DNA from: Nonomuraea purpurea
GTDB taxonomy: Bacteria > Actinomycetota > Actinomycetes > Streptosporangiales > Streptosporangiaceae
Direction: 5' to 3'
NCBI RefSeq assembly: GCF_042650645.1
Contig: NZ_JBHSBI010000034.1
Location: forward strand, 62,001 to 126,000
DNA: 64,000 bases
Shown piece after piece: positions 51,350 to 59,489 of the stretch. The notes under the pieces were generated by a model. It saw only the letters and a list, made by a program, of their open reading frames with translations, had not been told where the DNA came from and ran no database searches. The translations under genes and the position numbers were made by a program. Each line of letters opens with the position of its first letter. The first letter of the stretch is position 1.

Positions 51350-52252
51350 CTATGAGCCCTCGCGTGCCGGCGATGTGACAGGCGGAGGAGGAATCCCGGC
51401 GGCGTCAGCGAACTGGCGGACCCGCTCGGGGTCGCGGAGCCCGTCGATAGCGACGATCCGGTCGTCCGCGACGGTGAATACCAGCACAGCGAACGGCTGG
51501 TCGTCGACGGTGATCAACGCGCCGACCACGCCGTTGACCAGCACAGGCTGCAGCCGCCCGCCGCGCGGGCCGCGGGCTTGGTTGGCCACGGCCACCGCGC
51601 CGCGGACGACGACACGCTGCCCGTCGGCCCCGAAGTCGGAGGTCAGGACGACATCGGGATCGAGGATCTGGACCAGGGCGTCGAAGTCACCGGCCCGTGA
51701 GGCCGCGTAGAAGGCGTCGACCACCTGCCGCTGCCGCACCAGATCCGGGTCGGGCGATGGGATCTCGGCGCCGTTCACCCGGCGCCGTGCCCGGCTGGCC
51801 AGCTGCCGCGCGGCGGCCGGCGTACGGCCCACGATCCCGGCGATCTCGTCGAACGGCAGCTCGAACATGTCGTGCAGCACGAACGCCAGCCGCTCGGCCG
51901 GACTGAGCCGGTCGAGCACCACGAGCAGGGCCAGCCCCACCGAGTCGGCCAGCAACGCCTCCTGCTCGGGGTCAAGATCACTGTCCGGGATCACGACCGG
52001 CTCGGGCAGGCGCGACTCCTCCCGCCGCTGCCGCCGGGAACGCAGCGTGTGCAGGCATTCCCGAGCCACAACAGTAGTCAGCCAGCCGCCGAAGTTGTCG
52101 ATCTGGTCCGCGTCGGACCGGCAGAGCCGCAGCCAGGCGTCCTGGACGGCGTCATCGGCCTCGGCCATCGAACCCAGCATCCGATAGGCCGCCGCCCGCA
52201 GCCGGGGCCGGTGCTGCTCGAAACGCTCGGCCAGCCACTCGGTCTCCTCCAT
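51350..52252 (-). CDS. ECF41-type sigma factor with C-terminal SnoaL-like domain
   Basis: A 300-residue protein. Sigma region 2 (about 8-75: RLRAAAYRMLGSMAEADDAV, FGGWLTTVVARECLH), region 4 (about 110-165: LDRLSPAERLAFVLHDMFEL, PFDEIAGIVGRTPAAARQ), and a C-terminal NTF2/SnoaL-like domain (about 180-290: RQRQVVDAFYAASRAGDFDA, ending DGLRDPERVRQF). The extra domain replaces an anti-sigma factor and autoregulates the factor. It directs transcription of itself and the CMD-like gene by the paired promoters. Confidence 0.93.
   Translation of the reverse strand: MEETEWLAERFEQHRPRLRAAAYRMLGSMAEADDAVQDAWLRLCRSDADQIDNFGGWLTTVVARECLHTLRSRRQRREESRLPEPVVIPDSDLDPEQEALLADSVGLALLVVLDRLSPAERLAFVLHDMFELPFDEIAGIVGRTPAAARQLASRARRRVNGAEIPSPDPDLVRQRQVVDAFYAASRAGDFDALVQILDPDVVLTSDFGADGQRVVVRGAVAVANQARGPRGGRLQPVLVNGVVGALITVDDQPFAVLVFTVADDRIVAIDGLRDPERVRQFADAAGIPPPPVTSPAREGS
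51352..51382 (-). promoter_or_regulatory. ECF41-type promoter for the CMD-like gene
   Basis: On the minus strand: CCTGTCACAT, 13 bases, GGGCTCAT. The TGTCACA core matches the reported ECF41 -35 element. The promoter sits over the last codons and stop of the sigma gene, so the CMD-like gene can be expressed alone. Arms and spacing equal those of the sigma-gene promoter at 52287-52317. Confidence 0.75.
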
Positions 52253-52286
52253 CGGTCACATCATCCCCTCGTCAAGGCTCAAGGAC

Positions 52287-52317
52287 ATGAGCCCGCGAAG
52301 GCGCCGAATGTGACAGG
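52287..52317 (-). promoter_or_regulatory. ECF41-type autoregulatory promoter for the sigma gene
   Basis: On the minus strand: CCTGTCACAT, 13 bases, GGGCTCAT, identical in arms and spacing to the promoter at 51352-51382. It ends 35 bases before the sigma start codon at 52252. Confidence 0.75.
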
Positions 52318-52341
52318 GGGCGTTACGCGAGTGGCCGACTG

Positions 52342-53028
52342 TCAGATCTCAGGGGCCGCGGCGGCCAGGAGCCGGGCGAGCTCGGCAGGCTGTGTGATCA
52401 TGGGCCAGTGGCCCGAGTCGATGTCCACAAGGTCAAGGTGTTTGGCCTTGGCCAGCTCGGGCACGTCACCGGCGGCTATCCACTCCTGAGCCTGGGCGGG
52501 GGTGAACTCGGGGCACACGACGAGAACGGGCACGTCGAACCGTCGCTCATCCGTCATGTGTACCACGCCCTTCGTCACCCCGGCGGGGACGGCAATCGCC
52601 GCGGACGCGAAGTCGCTCCTTGCCTCCTCGCCGAGGTCAGCTGAGTCAGGTCCTTCGAACGGACCCCAGCCGGGGAAGGGCATGACGCCGTCCTTCACCT
52701 CGAAGAAGTCGGCGTAGGGCTGCCCGTCCGCGGCCGGGAAGCCGCCGATCAACGCGACCTTGGCGACCCGCTCCGGGCACGCGTCGGCGGCCAGCCAGGC
52801 CAGGGTGCAGGCGGCGGAATGCCCCACCACCATGGGCTTTCCTGACGCCGACTCCACGGCGGCGAGCACGGCTGCCACCTGGTCGTCGAGAGTGGCCGAG
52901 GCGGATCCGTCACCCTGTCCGGGCAGGGCGATCGGTATGGGACGGTGGCCGAGCTCCTGTAGGACGGGCGCGACCTCGTCCCACGCGGACCCGTCGAGCC
53001 ACAGGCCGGCGATGAGCAGGATATCCAT
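52342..53028 (-). CDS. Alpha/beta-fold hydrolase
   Basis: A 228-residue protein with the nucleophile elbow VVGHSAACTLAW (Ser in GHSAA), the acid strand VLVVCPEF and the His in DIDSGHWPMI. The oxyanion strand is ILLIAGLWLDGSAWDEVAPVL. This RsbQ/esterase-like family hydrolyses small esters or lactones. Divergent from the WYL regulator, its likely control. Confidence 0.85.
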   Translation of the reverse strand: MDILLIAGLWLDGSAWDEVAPVLQELGHRPIPIALPGQGDGSASATLDDQVAAVLAAVESASGKPMVVGHSAACTLAWLAADACPERVAKVALIGGFPAADGQPYADFFEVKDGVMPFPGWGPFEGPDSADLGEEARSDFASAAIAVPAGVTKGVVHMTDERRFDVPVLVVCPEFTPAQAQEWIAAGDVPELAKAKHLDLVDIDSGHWPMITQPAELARLLAAAAPEI

Positions 53029-53134
53029 GGTCAGATCTCTTTCTTCAGTGACGGAACTCGGTCAGGATGTCAGGCTAGGACCGATTCCGGACGTTCTACT
53101 TCCTGTTCACTACGTGACCTCGTAACATGCCCGT

Positions 53135-54127
53135 GTGCCGACCGATCTCAGTCCCACCGCACGAGCTCTGCGCGCCATGGAGATCCTCCAGGCCCGCCCT
53201 GGCGTGACGGCCGGCGAACTCGCCGCTGGTCTGGGCGTCACGGAGCGGGCCGCGCGCCGGTACGTCGGGATCCTCCGCGAGGCGGGCATCCCCGTCGAGT
53301 CGCTCCGCGGTCCGTATGGCGGGTACCGGCTCGGGCGCGGGACGCGGCTGCCTCCGGTCGCCTTCACAGAACCCGAGGCGCTTGGCCTGGTCATGGCGGT
53401 GCTCAACGGCCAGCCGGAGGCCACCGACGTCGGCGACCTCGTCGGCGCCGCCCTGGGCAAGGTCATCCGGGCCCTGCCCGAGAACATCGGACGGCAGGCG
53501 GCGGCGCTGCGTGAGTATGCCTCGGCGGCGCCCGACCGGTTCTCGGCCCGTCCGGATCCCGCCACCACCAGCGCGCTCGTGGCCGCCATCGCGGACCGGC
53601 GGCGCGTGGTGGTCGCCTACCGGAGCGAGTCCGGCAACCAGTGGGAGGCTGAGGTGGACCCCTGGGCGGTCGTCGTCCGTCACGGGCGCTGGTACCTGCT
53701 GTGCTACTCCCACCACGCGGACGCCGTCCGCACCTACCGGGTCGACCGCGTCCGCCAGGTTCAGCGGACTACGCACGCGTTCGAGCCGCCCGACGACCTC
53801 GACCCGGTCGCGGCGCTGGAGGAGAACCTGGGCACCGGGTGGGAATTCGCCACGCGCGTCGTGTTCGACGCTCCCCTGACCGAGGTGGCTCCTTGGATCC
53901 GGCCGCCGATGGGAAGACTCGAACCGGTGGGGGACGGATGCGTGCTCGTCGGCAGCACGAGCAATCCGACGATGTACGCGCAGGAGTGGCTGCCGAACGT
54001 GCCGTTCCCCTTCCGCGTCGAGGGCGGCCCGGAACTGCGTGCCGCCGTCGCGAGTCTCGCTTCACGTCTCGCCACCGCCCTGGAGGCCAGCCCATGGACG
54101 ACGTCACGCCCTGGCCGCCGACTTTAG
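53135..54127 (+). CDS. YafY-type WYL-domain transcriptional regulator
   Basis: A 330-residue protein: N-terminal winged helix (about 6-62: ARALRAMEILQARPGVTAGE, VTERAARRYVGILREAGIP) with RGPYGGYRL, a helical linker, a WYL domain (about 140-215: RRRVVVAYRSESG...WAVVVRHGRWYLLCYS) and a C-terminal WCX-type extension. Related regulators bind ligands and DNA of divergent genes. GTG start. The alpha/beta hydrolase is the likely target. Confidence 0.9.
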   Translation: MPTDLSPTARALRAMEILQARPGVTAGELAAGLGVTERAARRYVGILREAGIPVESLRGPYGGYRLGRGTRLPPVAFTEPEALGLVMAVLNGQPEATDVGDLVGAALGKVIRALPENIGRQAAALREYASAAPDRFSARPDPATTSALVAAIADRRRVVVAYRSESGNQWEAEVDPWAVVVRHGRWYLLCYSHHADAVRTYRVDRVRQVQRTTHAFEPPDDLDPVAALEENLGTGWEFATRVVFDAPLTEVAPWIRPPMGRLEPVGDGCVLVGSTSNPTMYAQEWLPNVPFPFRVEGGPELRAAVASLASRLATALEASPWTTSRPGRRL

Positions 54128-54208
54128 GGATGCGGCTGAGCGAACAATTCCGAGGTGGAGCCCATAACCGGTTGCACGCCAGCCTGGGCAGGCCGCCAAA
54201 ATTGACGC

Positions 54209-55216
54209 GTGACCGCGCCGACCAACCTGGAGTTCCTGACCCGACTGCTGGCAGCGTGGGAGTTTCCCCTGGGCACGACGATCATCCGAGCCGAGCAAGG
54301 GACCAACAACCAGACGTTCCTGCTTCGCCAGGGCGACCTCCGATTTGTGCTCCAGGTCAGCCAGACCCTGTCCGCCGAGCAGGTCGGCGCCGTGCACCGG
54401 ACCCTGCGGTGGCTACGGCCGGCTGGACTTCCCTTCCAGGTGCCTGAGCCAGTCGCCGCGCGCAGCGGGGACACGGTGATCGAGACCTCGGCCGGGCCCG
54501 CCACCGTCTGCCGGTGGATCCCCGGAGTGCGGCCCGACCTCACGAGCCAGACGGCACTCGAGCGCTTCGGCCGGGCGGTCGGGCTGCTCGGCGAGGCGAT
54601 GCTGGGCGTGCCGGCAGAAGACGGGCTGGGGGACTGGCGCGGTGACCCTCTGGCGCATCCCGCCGTGCCGCACGTCGGCGCCCTTTGCCGTCAACTGCGC
54701 GCCGCCGGGATCAGCGCGGAGCGGACCGCCCGCCTCGACGCCGTGGCGCGCCGTGTCGGGCAGGAGTGGTCTGCGGGCGGCGGCGGGCTGCCGACCCAAG
54801 TCATCCACGGTGACCTGGCGGCCTCGAACGTGCTGGTCGACGAGGACACCGGGGAGGTGAGCGGGCTGCTCGACTTCGAGTTCGCCGGGGTCGGTTTCCT
54901 GGTCCAGGACATTACGGCGGCGCTGTTCAACAGCGGGACCCTGGAGACGCGCGACTGGCAGCCCCGCACGGCGGCCTTCCTCCAGGGGTACGCCTCGGTC
55001 CGTCCGCTGGATGCCGCCGAGGCCGACGCGCTGCCCCGGCTGCTTCTCGCCCGGGCGGTCGGCAGCGCCCTGTCGCGGGCCGGCCGATGGATGAATGGGA
55101 AGGCACAGCTCGGCGAGGTTGCCGACCGGATCCGCAAGCTGGAGGACACGACCCGCTGGCTCGACGCCAATGGCGGAAAGCTCCGGTCACTCGCGGCCGC
55201 CGGAGGGCACGCGTGA
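54209..55216 (+). CDS. Aminoglycoside phosphotransferase-fold kinase
   Basis: A 335-residue protein with the APH catalytic loop VIHGDLAASNVLVDED (Asp intact) and metal motif GLLDFEFAGVGFLVQD. The N-terminal EQGTNNQTFLLRQGDLRFVL is the nucleotide-loop region. The subfamily resembles homoserine-kinase-like/APH enzymes phosphorylating small alcohols. Compare with the inactive-looking paralogue at 24422-25150. GTG start with no obvious partner genes. Confidence 0.85.
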   Translation: MTAPTNLEFLTRLLAAWEFPLGTTIIRAEQGTNNQTFLLRQGDLRFVLQVSQTLSAEQVGAVHRTLRWLRPAGLPFQVPEPVAARSGDTVIETSAGPATVCRWIPGVRPDLTSQTALERFGRAVGLLGEAMLGVPAEDGLGDWRGDPLAHPAVPHVGALCRQLRAAGISAERTARLDAVARRVGQEWSAGGGGLPTQVIHGDLAASNVLVDEDTGEVSGLLDFEFAGVGFLVQDITAALFNSGTLETRDWQPRTAAFLQGYASVRPLDAAEADALPRLLLARAVGSALSRAGRWMNGKAQLGEVADRIRKLEDTTRWLDANGGKLRSLAAAGGHA

Positions 55217-55574
55217 CTCGGAAGTACGGCGCGAGCCTTTCGCGGGTCAGAGAAATCAAGATCCGCGTTCCAGTCATCTCGGCTGAACCCGCACCTGGAA
55301 CAGCGATCACCGGCATCGTTTCAGCCCGTCTGGGGGCTCGGGGACTGCCGCCCCGAACCCCTGCATGGCGAGACCATCGCCCCGTCCAGCGGGTGCGCGG
55401 GCTGGTGCCTGCGGGGGTGGCACGTGTCCATGAGGGCCGCCTACTCGACCAGAACGAAATGGGATCATGATGTGATCTCCGCTTTCGGGCCGTTTGGCCA
55501 CCCTTTCTGCGATGAGTTCCGGCGCTCCATCGGGTCTCCACTCTGGACGACCTCAACAACCAAGGAGGAGTTTC
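55217..55574. other. 358-base gap with a terminator
   Basis: Apart from the hairpin at 55333-55361 nothing coding is seen. The AAGGAGGAG ribosome site of the DHFR-like gene lies at the right end. Confidence 0.5.
55333..55361 (+). terminator. G/C hairpin, terminator-like
   Basis: GGGGCTCGGGG (55333-55343) pairs with CCCCGAACCCC (55351-55361), one mismatch, 7-base loop. It lies 117 bases after the phosphotransferase stop and resembles the palindromes at 748-805. Confidence 0.55.
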
Positions 55575-56129
55575 ATGGGCAAGATCATCTACTGGATGAA
55601 CACCTCGATCGACGGCTACATCGAGGATCCCAATGGCGGCCTGGACTTCCATGACCCGGGCGAGGATTTCCACCAGGCGGCGAGCGACCACGTTCGCCGG
55701 ACCGCGGCGTTCCTGTTCGGGAGGCGGCTGTATGAGGCGATGGAAAGGCCCTGGACGCAGGACCTCGGCAAGGAAGGCGCCCCGGCTTTCGAGCGGGAGT
55801 TCGCCCAGTTCTACAAGGAGACGCCGCGGTACGTCTTCTCCGACACCCTCCAGACCGTCCCCGAAGGAGTCACGATCGTCCGTCGCAAGGACGCCGTGTC
55901 CGCGGCGACGCGCCTCAAGCAGGAGATCGACGGCACCCTCCAACTCGGCGGCCCCGAACTGGCCGTCTCCCTGCTGGACCTGATCGACGAGTTCTGGGTG
56001 TACGCGTTCCCCGTGATCGTCGGGGGCGGCAAGCCGTACCTGCCTGTGGAAAAGGGACTGCAGCTGCGCCTGGTCGAGCACCGTTCCTTCGCCTCGGGAA
56101 TCATGTTCCGGCGCTACACACGGTCCTGA
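55575..56129 (+). CDS. Dihydrofolate-reductase/RibD C-terminal family protein
   Basis: A 184-residue protein from ATG 55575 (AAGGAGGAG upstream). Strings KIIYWMNTSIDGYIED, FLFGRRLYEAM and LQLGGPELAVSLLDLIDEFW plus VYAFPVIVGGGKPYLPVEKG match the RibD-C/DHFR-like family that reduces small heterocycles with NADPH. Substrate unknown. Single gene. Confidence 0.88.
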   Translation: MGKIIYWMNTSIDGYIEDPNGGLDFHDPGEDFHQAASDHVRRTAAFLFGRRLYEAMERPWTQDLGKEGAPAFEREFAQFYKETPRYVFSDTLQTVPEGVTIVRRKDAVSAATRLKQEIDGTLQLGGPELAVSLLDLIDEFWVYAFPVIVGGGKPYLPVEKGLQLRLVEHRSFASGIMFRRYTRS

Positions 56130-56338
56130 CCGGCCCAGGAGCGGATCCGCGCGGGCGTACCCACGAGGGGCCGCCCGTGCACGATCCCAGACGAAGTGGC
56201 GTCCGCGTCACTGAACCCGTCACCACCTTGCACAGGTTCGCGCGAACGACGAGCTCGCTGACCAGGAAGGCGGCGGCGTTGGCGGTCTTCGCAAGGTCTC
56301 CTCTGGGGCGGCGGCCTTCAAGCTCGGATCCCTAGATC

Positions 56339-56373
56339 TTGACGCTGCAGCGCGCCGCTTTGACTATCGGTGA
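56339..56373 (+). promoter_or_regulatory. Leaderless promoter of the RiPP-like operon
   Basis: TTGACG (56339-56344), 17 bases, GACTAT (56362-56367), then 6 bases to the ATG at 56374, so transcription should begin at or next to the start codon. The spacing is the ideal one for the housekeeping sigma factor. Confidence 0.6.
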
Positions 56374-57435
56374 ATGCGCCTTCCCCGTGTCAAACCCGAG
56401 CACGCTCCGTACCAGCTCAGCGACGGCACCATCCGCCTCGGCGGTGCCTTGCACGGAATAGCGTCGGAGATCACGGATGTCGACGGCTGGGCGTGGGCCG
56501 CCTTGATGCTCATGAACGGCACTCGTTCCCCCACGGAGATCGCCTCCGGACTTCGCTCCAGCTTCCCCGCCCTGACCGCCGAGGACGCCGAAGACATCGT
56601 CGCGACCCTCCTGTCCTCCGGCCACGTGGAAGAGGCCGCCCCCGGCCCATGCCAAGAGCTGACCGAGCAGGAAAAGGAACGCCATAGCCGCAGCAGGGAC
56701 TACTTCCGCTGGGTGGATCTCACCCCGCGTGACCACGGTTGGGAACCGCAGGTGCGGATCAAGGCTGCTCGAGTGCTGGTGCTCGGCCTGGGCGGGACTG
56801 GCAGCCACGCGGCCTGGTCGCTGGCCGCCGCAGGAGTGGGCCGGCTGCACCTGGTGGATCCCGACGTCGTCGAGTTGTCGAACCTCAACCGGCAGATGCT
56901 CTACACCGAAGCGGACATCGGCCGGCCCAAGACCGAAGTGGCGCTGGAGCGGCTGCGCCAGGTCAATTCCGGTGTCGAGATCACCGTGGAGAGGTCGACG
57001 GTCGCCAGTTCCGAGCAACTGGCAAGCCTGGTCGACGGTTTCGACGTCTTGGCGCTGTGCGCCGATCGGCCGCGCGAGCCGTCCGGCATCCAGACCTGGG
57101 CCAATCGCGCGTGCGCGAAGGCGGGGATCTCGTGGGTGAGCGGCGGGTACAACGGTCCTCTCGTCAGCGTGGGGGTTTTCGGCCCCGGCGGACCGTGTTA
57201 TGCATGCGTACGCGCCGGAATCCCGCCGCAGCCCGGCGCCGACTACGCCTGGCCCGGTGTGACCGGCGCGTCCGCGGGGTTGTCCGGGCATCTGGTCGCG
57301 CACGATGTCCTGGCGCTTGTGACCGGGACCATGGCCACACCGCCGGGCTACTTTCACGGGGTGACGATGCTGGACCCGGACGGGCACGTGTACGCCCGTT
57401 ATCCATCGAGGCCCCAGTGCGAAATCTGCTCTTGA
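56374..57435 (+). CDS. ThiF/MccB-like E1 adenylating enzyme of a RiPP-like operon
   Basis: A 353-residue protein. Residues about 1-95 form a winged-helix-like peptide-clamp region (LGGALHGIASEITDVDGWAW...LLSSGHVEEAA). The E1 domain (about 130-340) has nucleotide loop VLVLGLGGTGSHAAW, the NLNRQMLY motif with its arginine, GRPKTEVALERL, a CAD motif in ALCADRPREP, and zinc pairs Cys275/278 (GPCYAC) and Cys349/352 (QCEIC). Size and layout equal MccB of microcin C, which activates a peptide's terminal Asn with ATP. No YcaO partner is present, so azole-type cyclisation is less likely. First gene of the operon 56374-59455. Confidence 0.82.
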   Translation: MRLPRVKPEHAPYQLSDGTIRLGGALHGIASEITDVDGWAWAALMLMNGTRSPTEIASGLRSSFPALTAEDAEDIVATLLSSGHVEEAAPGPCQELTEQEKERHSRSRDYFRWVDLTPRDHGWEPQVRIKAARVLVLGLGGTGSHAAWSLAAAGVGRLHLVDPDVVELSNLNRQMLYTEADIGRPKTEVALERLRQVNSGVEITVERSTVASSEQLASLVDGFDVLALCADRPREPSGIQTWANRACAKAGISWVSGGYNGPLVSVGVFGPGGPCYACVRAGIPPQPGADYAWPGVTGASAGLSGHLVAHDVLALVTGTMATPPGYFHGVTMLDPDGHVYARYPSRPQCEICS

Positions 57436-57498
57436 TGCTTGACCGAAGAGATCATACTGTCGCAGTTACCGTTCCCAACCCGATTGGTAAGGAGTGTC

Positions 57499-57621
57499 AT
57501 GGGTAACACACCCTCCCAGGAACCACAGCAGGAGCGGAAGCCGCGTAAGAAGATCGTCGTTCGCAGGCTGGAAAAGATCGAGCCCACCGCGTCGACTCCC
57601 AGCGCAGGCGCCTCAAACTGA
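57499..57621 (+). CDS. Candidate 40-aa RiPP precursor peptide ending in Asn
   Basis: An AAGGAG ribosome site lies 5 bases before ATG 57499. The 40 residues are basic and hydrophilic with a leader-like run KPRKKIVVRRLEKIEPTAST and a small-residue tail ending SAGASN. The leader-like centre fits recognition by the E1 clamp domain. The C-terminal Asn matches what MccB-type enzymes modify in microcin C. No Cys, and a few Ser/Thr, so lanthionine or disulfide chemistry is not suggested. It lies 63 bases after thiF and 44 bases before the next gene. Confidence 0.65.
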   Translation: MGNTPSQEPQQERKPRKKIVVRRLEKIEPTASTPSAGASN

Positions 57622-57665
57622 TCTACGTGCGGGCAGGGCAACCTGCCCGCACCCCAGGAGGCGTG

Positions 57666-58250
57666 ATGAATAACGTTCTGAGCCGCTTGCGGAACGTGCC
57701 CGCCAAGGCGATGAACGCGGCCGAGTACGGGGCCGACTTTGCCAGGGAGTTCGAACGCGCCAGCGGGGTCCTGTGGAAACTTGAACGTGCCCAGAATTTC
57801 GACGAGGGGGATCTGTCCAGCTACCTGGCGATGCTCGATGGCGACTGGAACCGCGCAATGGAATTGGCGGATCAGATGCGTCCCGGATTTCGTGCCGACA
57901 ATCCCGACCTGATGGACTTCCGGCGGATCAGAGTAGTTGAGGAGCCGTTCTCTCAGTACGTCCGCTGGGAGCTCGCGTTGCTCTCCATGCGCGCCGATGA
58001 GGGCGAGAACAGCAGGGTGGTACCCGTCTCGGCGGTGCACCCGCACGAGGCCGAGGGCCCCGTGCCCGAGCTGGTGCTGTTCAACCCGGCCCTGCTCTAC
58101 GAAGTGCTCTACGACGAGACTGGGAAGCACACCGGCGCACGCAAGATCACCGACCCTGAGGTCGTCGAGCCCTGTATACCGGTCCTGGCAGGCATCTTCG
58201 AGAAGGGCGAGGACCTGCGCACCTACTGCGCCAGGATGAGGGTGGCTTGA
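57666..58250 (+). CDS. DUF6879-like protein of the RiPP-like operon
   Basis: A 194-residue protein with AGGAGG 7 bases before ATG 57666. A helical N-terminus (FAREFERASGVLWKLERAQN) is followed by FRRIRVVEEPFSQYVRWELA and ENSRVVPVSA, which resemble the DUF6879 family of actinobacterial proteins next to XRE regulators. Role unknown. Stop overlaps the TTG start of the peptidase gene, so the products are made together. It may bind the precursor or the membrane enzyme. Confidence 0.6.
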   Translation: MNNVLSRLRNVPAKAMNAAEYGADFAREFERASGVLWKLERAQNFDEGDLSSYLAMLDGDWNRAMELADQMRPGFRADNPDLMDFRRIRVVEEPFSQYVRWELALLSMRADEGENSRVVPVSAVHPHEAEGPVPELVLFNPALLYEVLYDETGKHTGARKITDPEVVEPCIPVLAGIFEKGEDLRTYCARMRVA

Positions 58251-59455
58251 CGGTCGCCTTCCACCGCCTCGGTGTCCGCCGCGATGGCGACGAGTGGATC
58301 GTCGGGCGGGTGGATTCGGGTGACTTCGTGGCCGTCCCCGAGGAAGGACTCCTGGCCATTCGCCTGCTGCAGCAGGGGATGGGCATCGAGCAGGTCCGTG
58401 TCCGCCTACTGGAGGAGACCGGCACCGACCTCGACCTGGACGACTTCGTCGCCGACCTGTCGGAAGCGGGTCTGGTGGCCGAGGTCGAGGGCCACCCCGT
58501 ACCAAGCCCGCCGCAACTGCGGCCGACCTTCCCCTGGCTCCAGCCGCGGCACTTGCGCTGGGCGCTGCATCCCGCGCTGCACCTGGCACTGTCGGTCCCG
58601 ATCGGGGCAGGAATCGCCTGCCTGGCCTTACGTCCCGCGATCTTCCCGAGCTGGGAAACGATCTTCTGGAGTGACCACGGCACCGTCGTACTGCTGACCT
58701 GGGCAGCGCTCGCGTGGCTGACGACCGGACTCCACGAACTGACTCATTTGGTCACCGCCCGGGCCGCCGGGGTGCCCGCGCGGATGAGCCTTGGTACGCG
58801 CCTGCAGTTCCTGGTGGCCCAGACCGATGTCTCGGGCATATGGCTGGCGCCGACACGGACCCGCGTCACCGTCTACCTGTCCGGTATAGCCGTCGACCTG
58901 GCGATCTGCGGCATGGCCCTGACCTGGGCGTTCATCGTGGGGCCGAACCCGCTCACCTCCTGGATCACGCTCATCCAGGCGCTACGCCTGGCCAATCAGC
59001 TCCTGGTGTTCATGCGTACCGACCTGTACTTTCTCCTGCAGGACGTCTCCGGCTGCCGGAACCTGTACGGAAACGGCGCTGCCTATGTGCGTGGCCTCCT
59101 GCGGGGCAGGCGAAACACGCTGGCCGTGCTACCGCCACGCGAGCGAGTCAGCGTACGCCTCTATGCGATGCTCCAGAGCGTTGGCACCCTCGCCTGCCTG
59201 GCATTCGCGGTGCTGGTGACGCTGCCGCTGGTGGTCACTTTGATCGCGCACTCGGTCCAGGACCTGCTAGGAGCGGAAGAACCGTGGGCGATGGCCGAGG
59301 CACTCGTGGTGCTCGCGCTCGTCATCATTCCGGATCTGCTGTGGGCCCGCGCGTGGTGGCGCAGACACGGACGGCGGGTCAGACAAGCGGTAGCGGCAGT
59401 GGGATCCGCGTTGCGAGCCCGATCTGAGATTAATGATCGTTATGAAATGCGATGA
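58247..59455 (+). CDS. PqqD-like/M50 membrane zinc peptidase-like protein of the RiPP-like operon
   Basis: A 402-residue protein from TTG 58247. The first about 85 residues (FHRLGVRRDGDEWIVGRVDS, VAVPEEGLLAIRLLQQG, DLDLDDFVADLSEAGLVAEV) form a PqqD-like peptide-recognition winged helix. Next come about eight membrane helices with the zinc motif HELTH (His163, Glu164, His167) in GLHELTHLVTARAAG, and the third ligand probably Asp266 in RTDLYFLLQDVSG. It is expected to cut or export the modified peptide at the membrane. This fusion of recognition domain and site-2 peptidase is typical of RiPP maturation. Confidence 0.75.
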   Translation: MTVAFHRLGVRRDGDEWIVGRVDSGDFVAVPEEGLLAIRLLQQGMGIEQVRVRLLEETGTDLDLDDFVADLSEAGLVAEVEGHPVPSPPQLRPTFPWLQPRHLRWALHPALHLALSVPIGAGIACLALRPAIFPSWETIFWSDHGTVVLLTWAALAWLTTGLHELTHLVTARAAGVPARMSLGTRLQFLVAQTDVSGIWLAPTRTRVTVYLSGIAVDLAICGMALTWAFIVGPNPLTSWITLIQALRLANQLLVFMRTDLYFLLQDVSGCRNLYGNGAAYVRGLLRGRRNTLAVLPPRERVSVRLYAMLQSVGTLACLAFAVLVTLPLVVTLIAHSVQDLLGAEEPWAMAEALVVLALVIIPDLLWARAWWRRHGRRVRQAVAAVGSALRARSEINDRYEMR

Positions 59456-59489
59456 ATTATCCGCACCTGCCCGCGTCTTTGCTGGTCGG

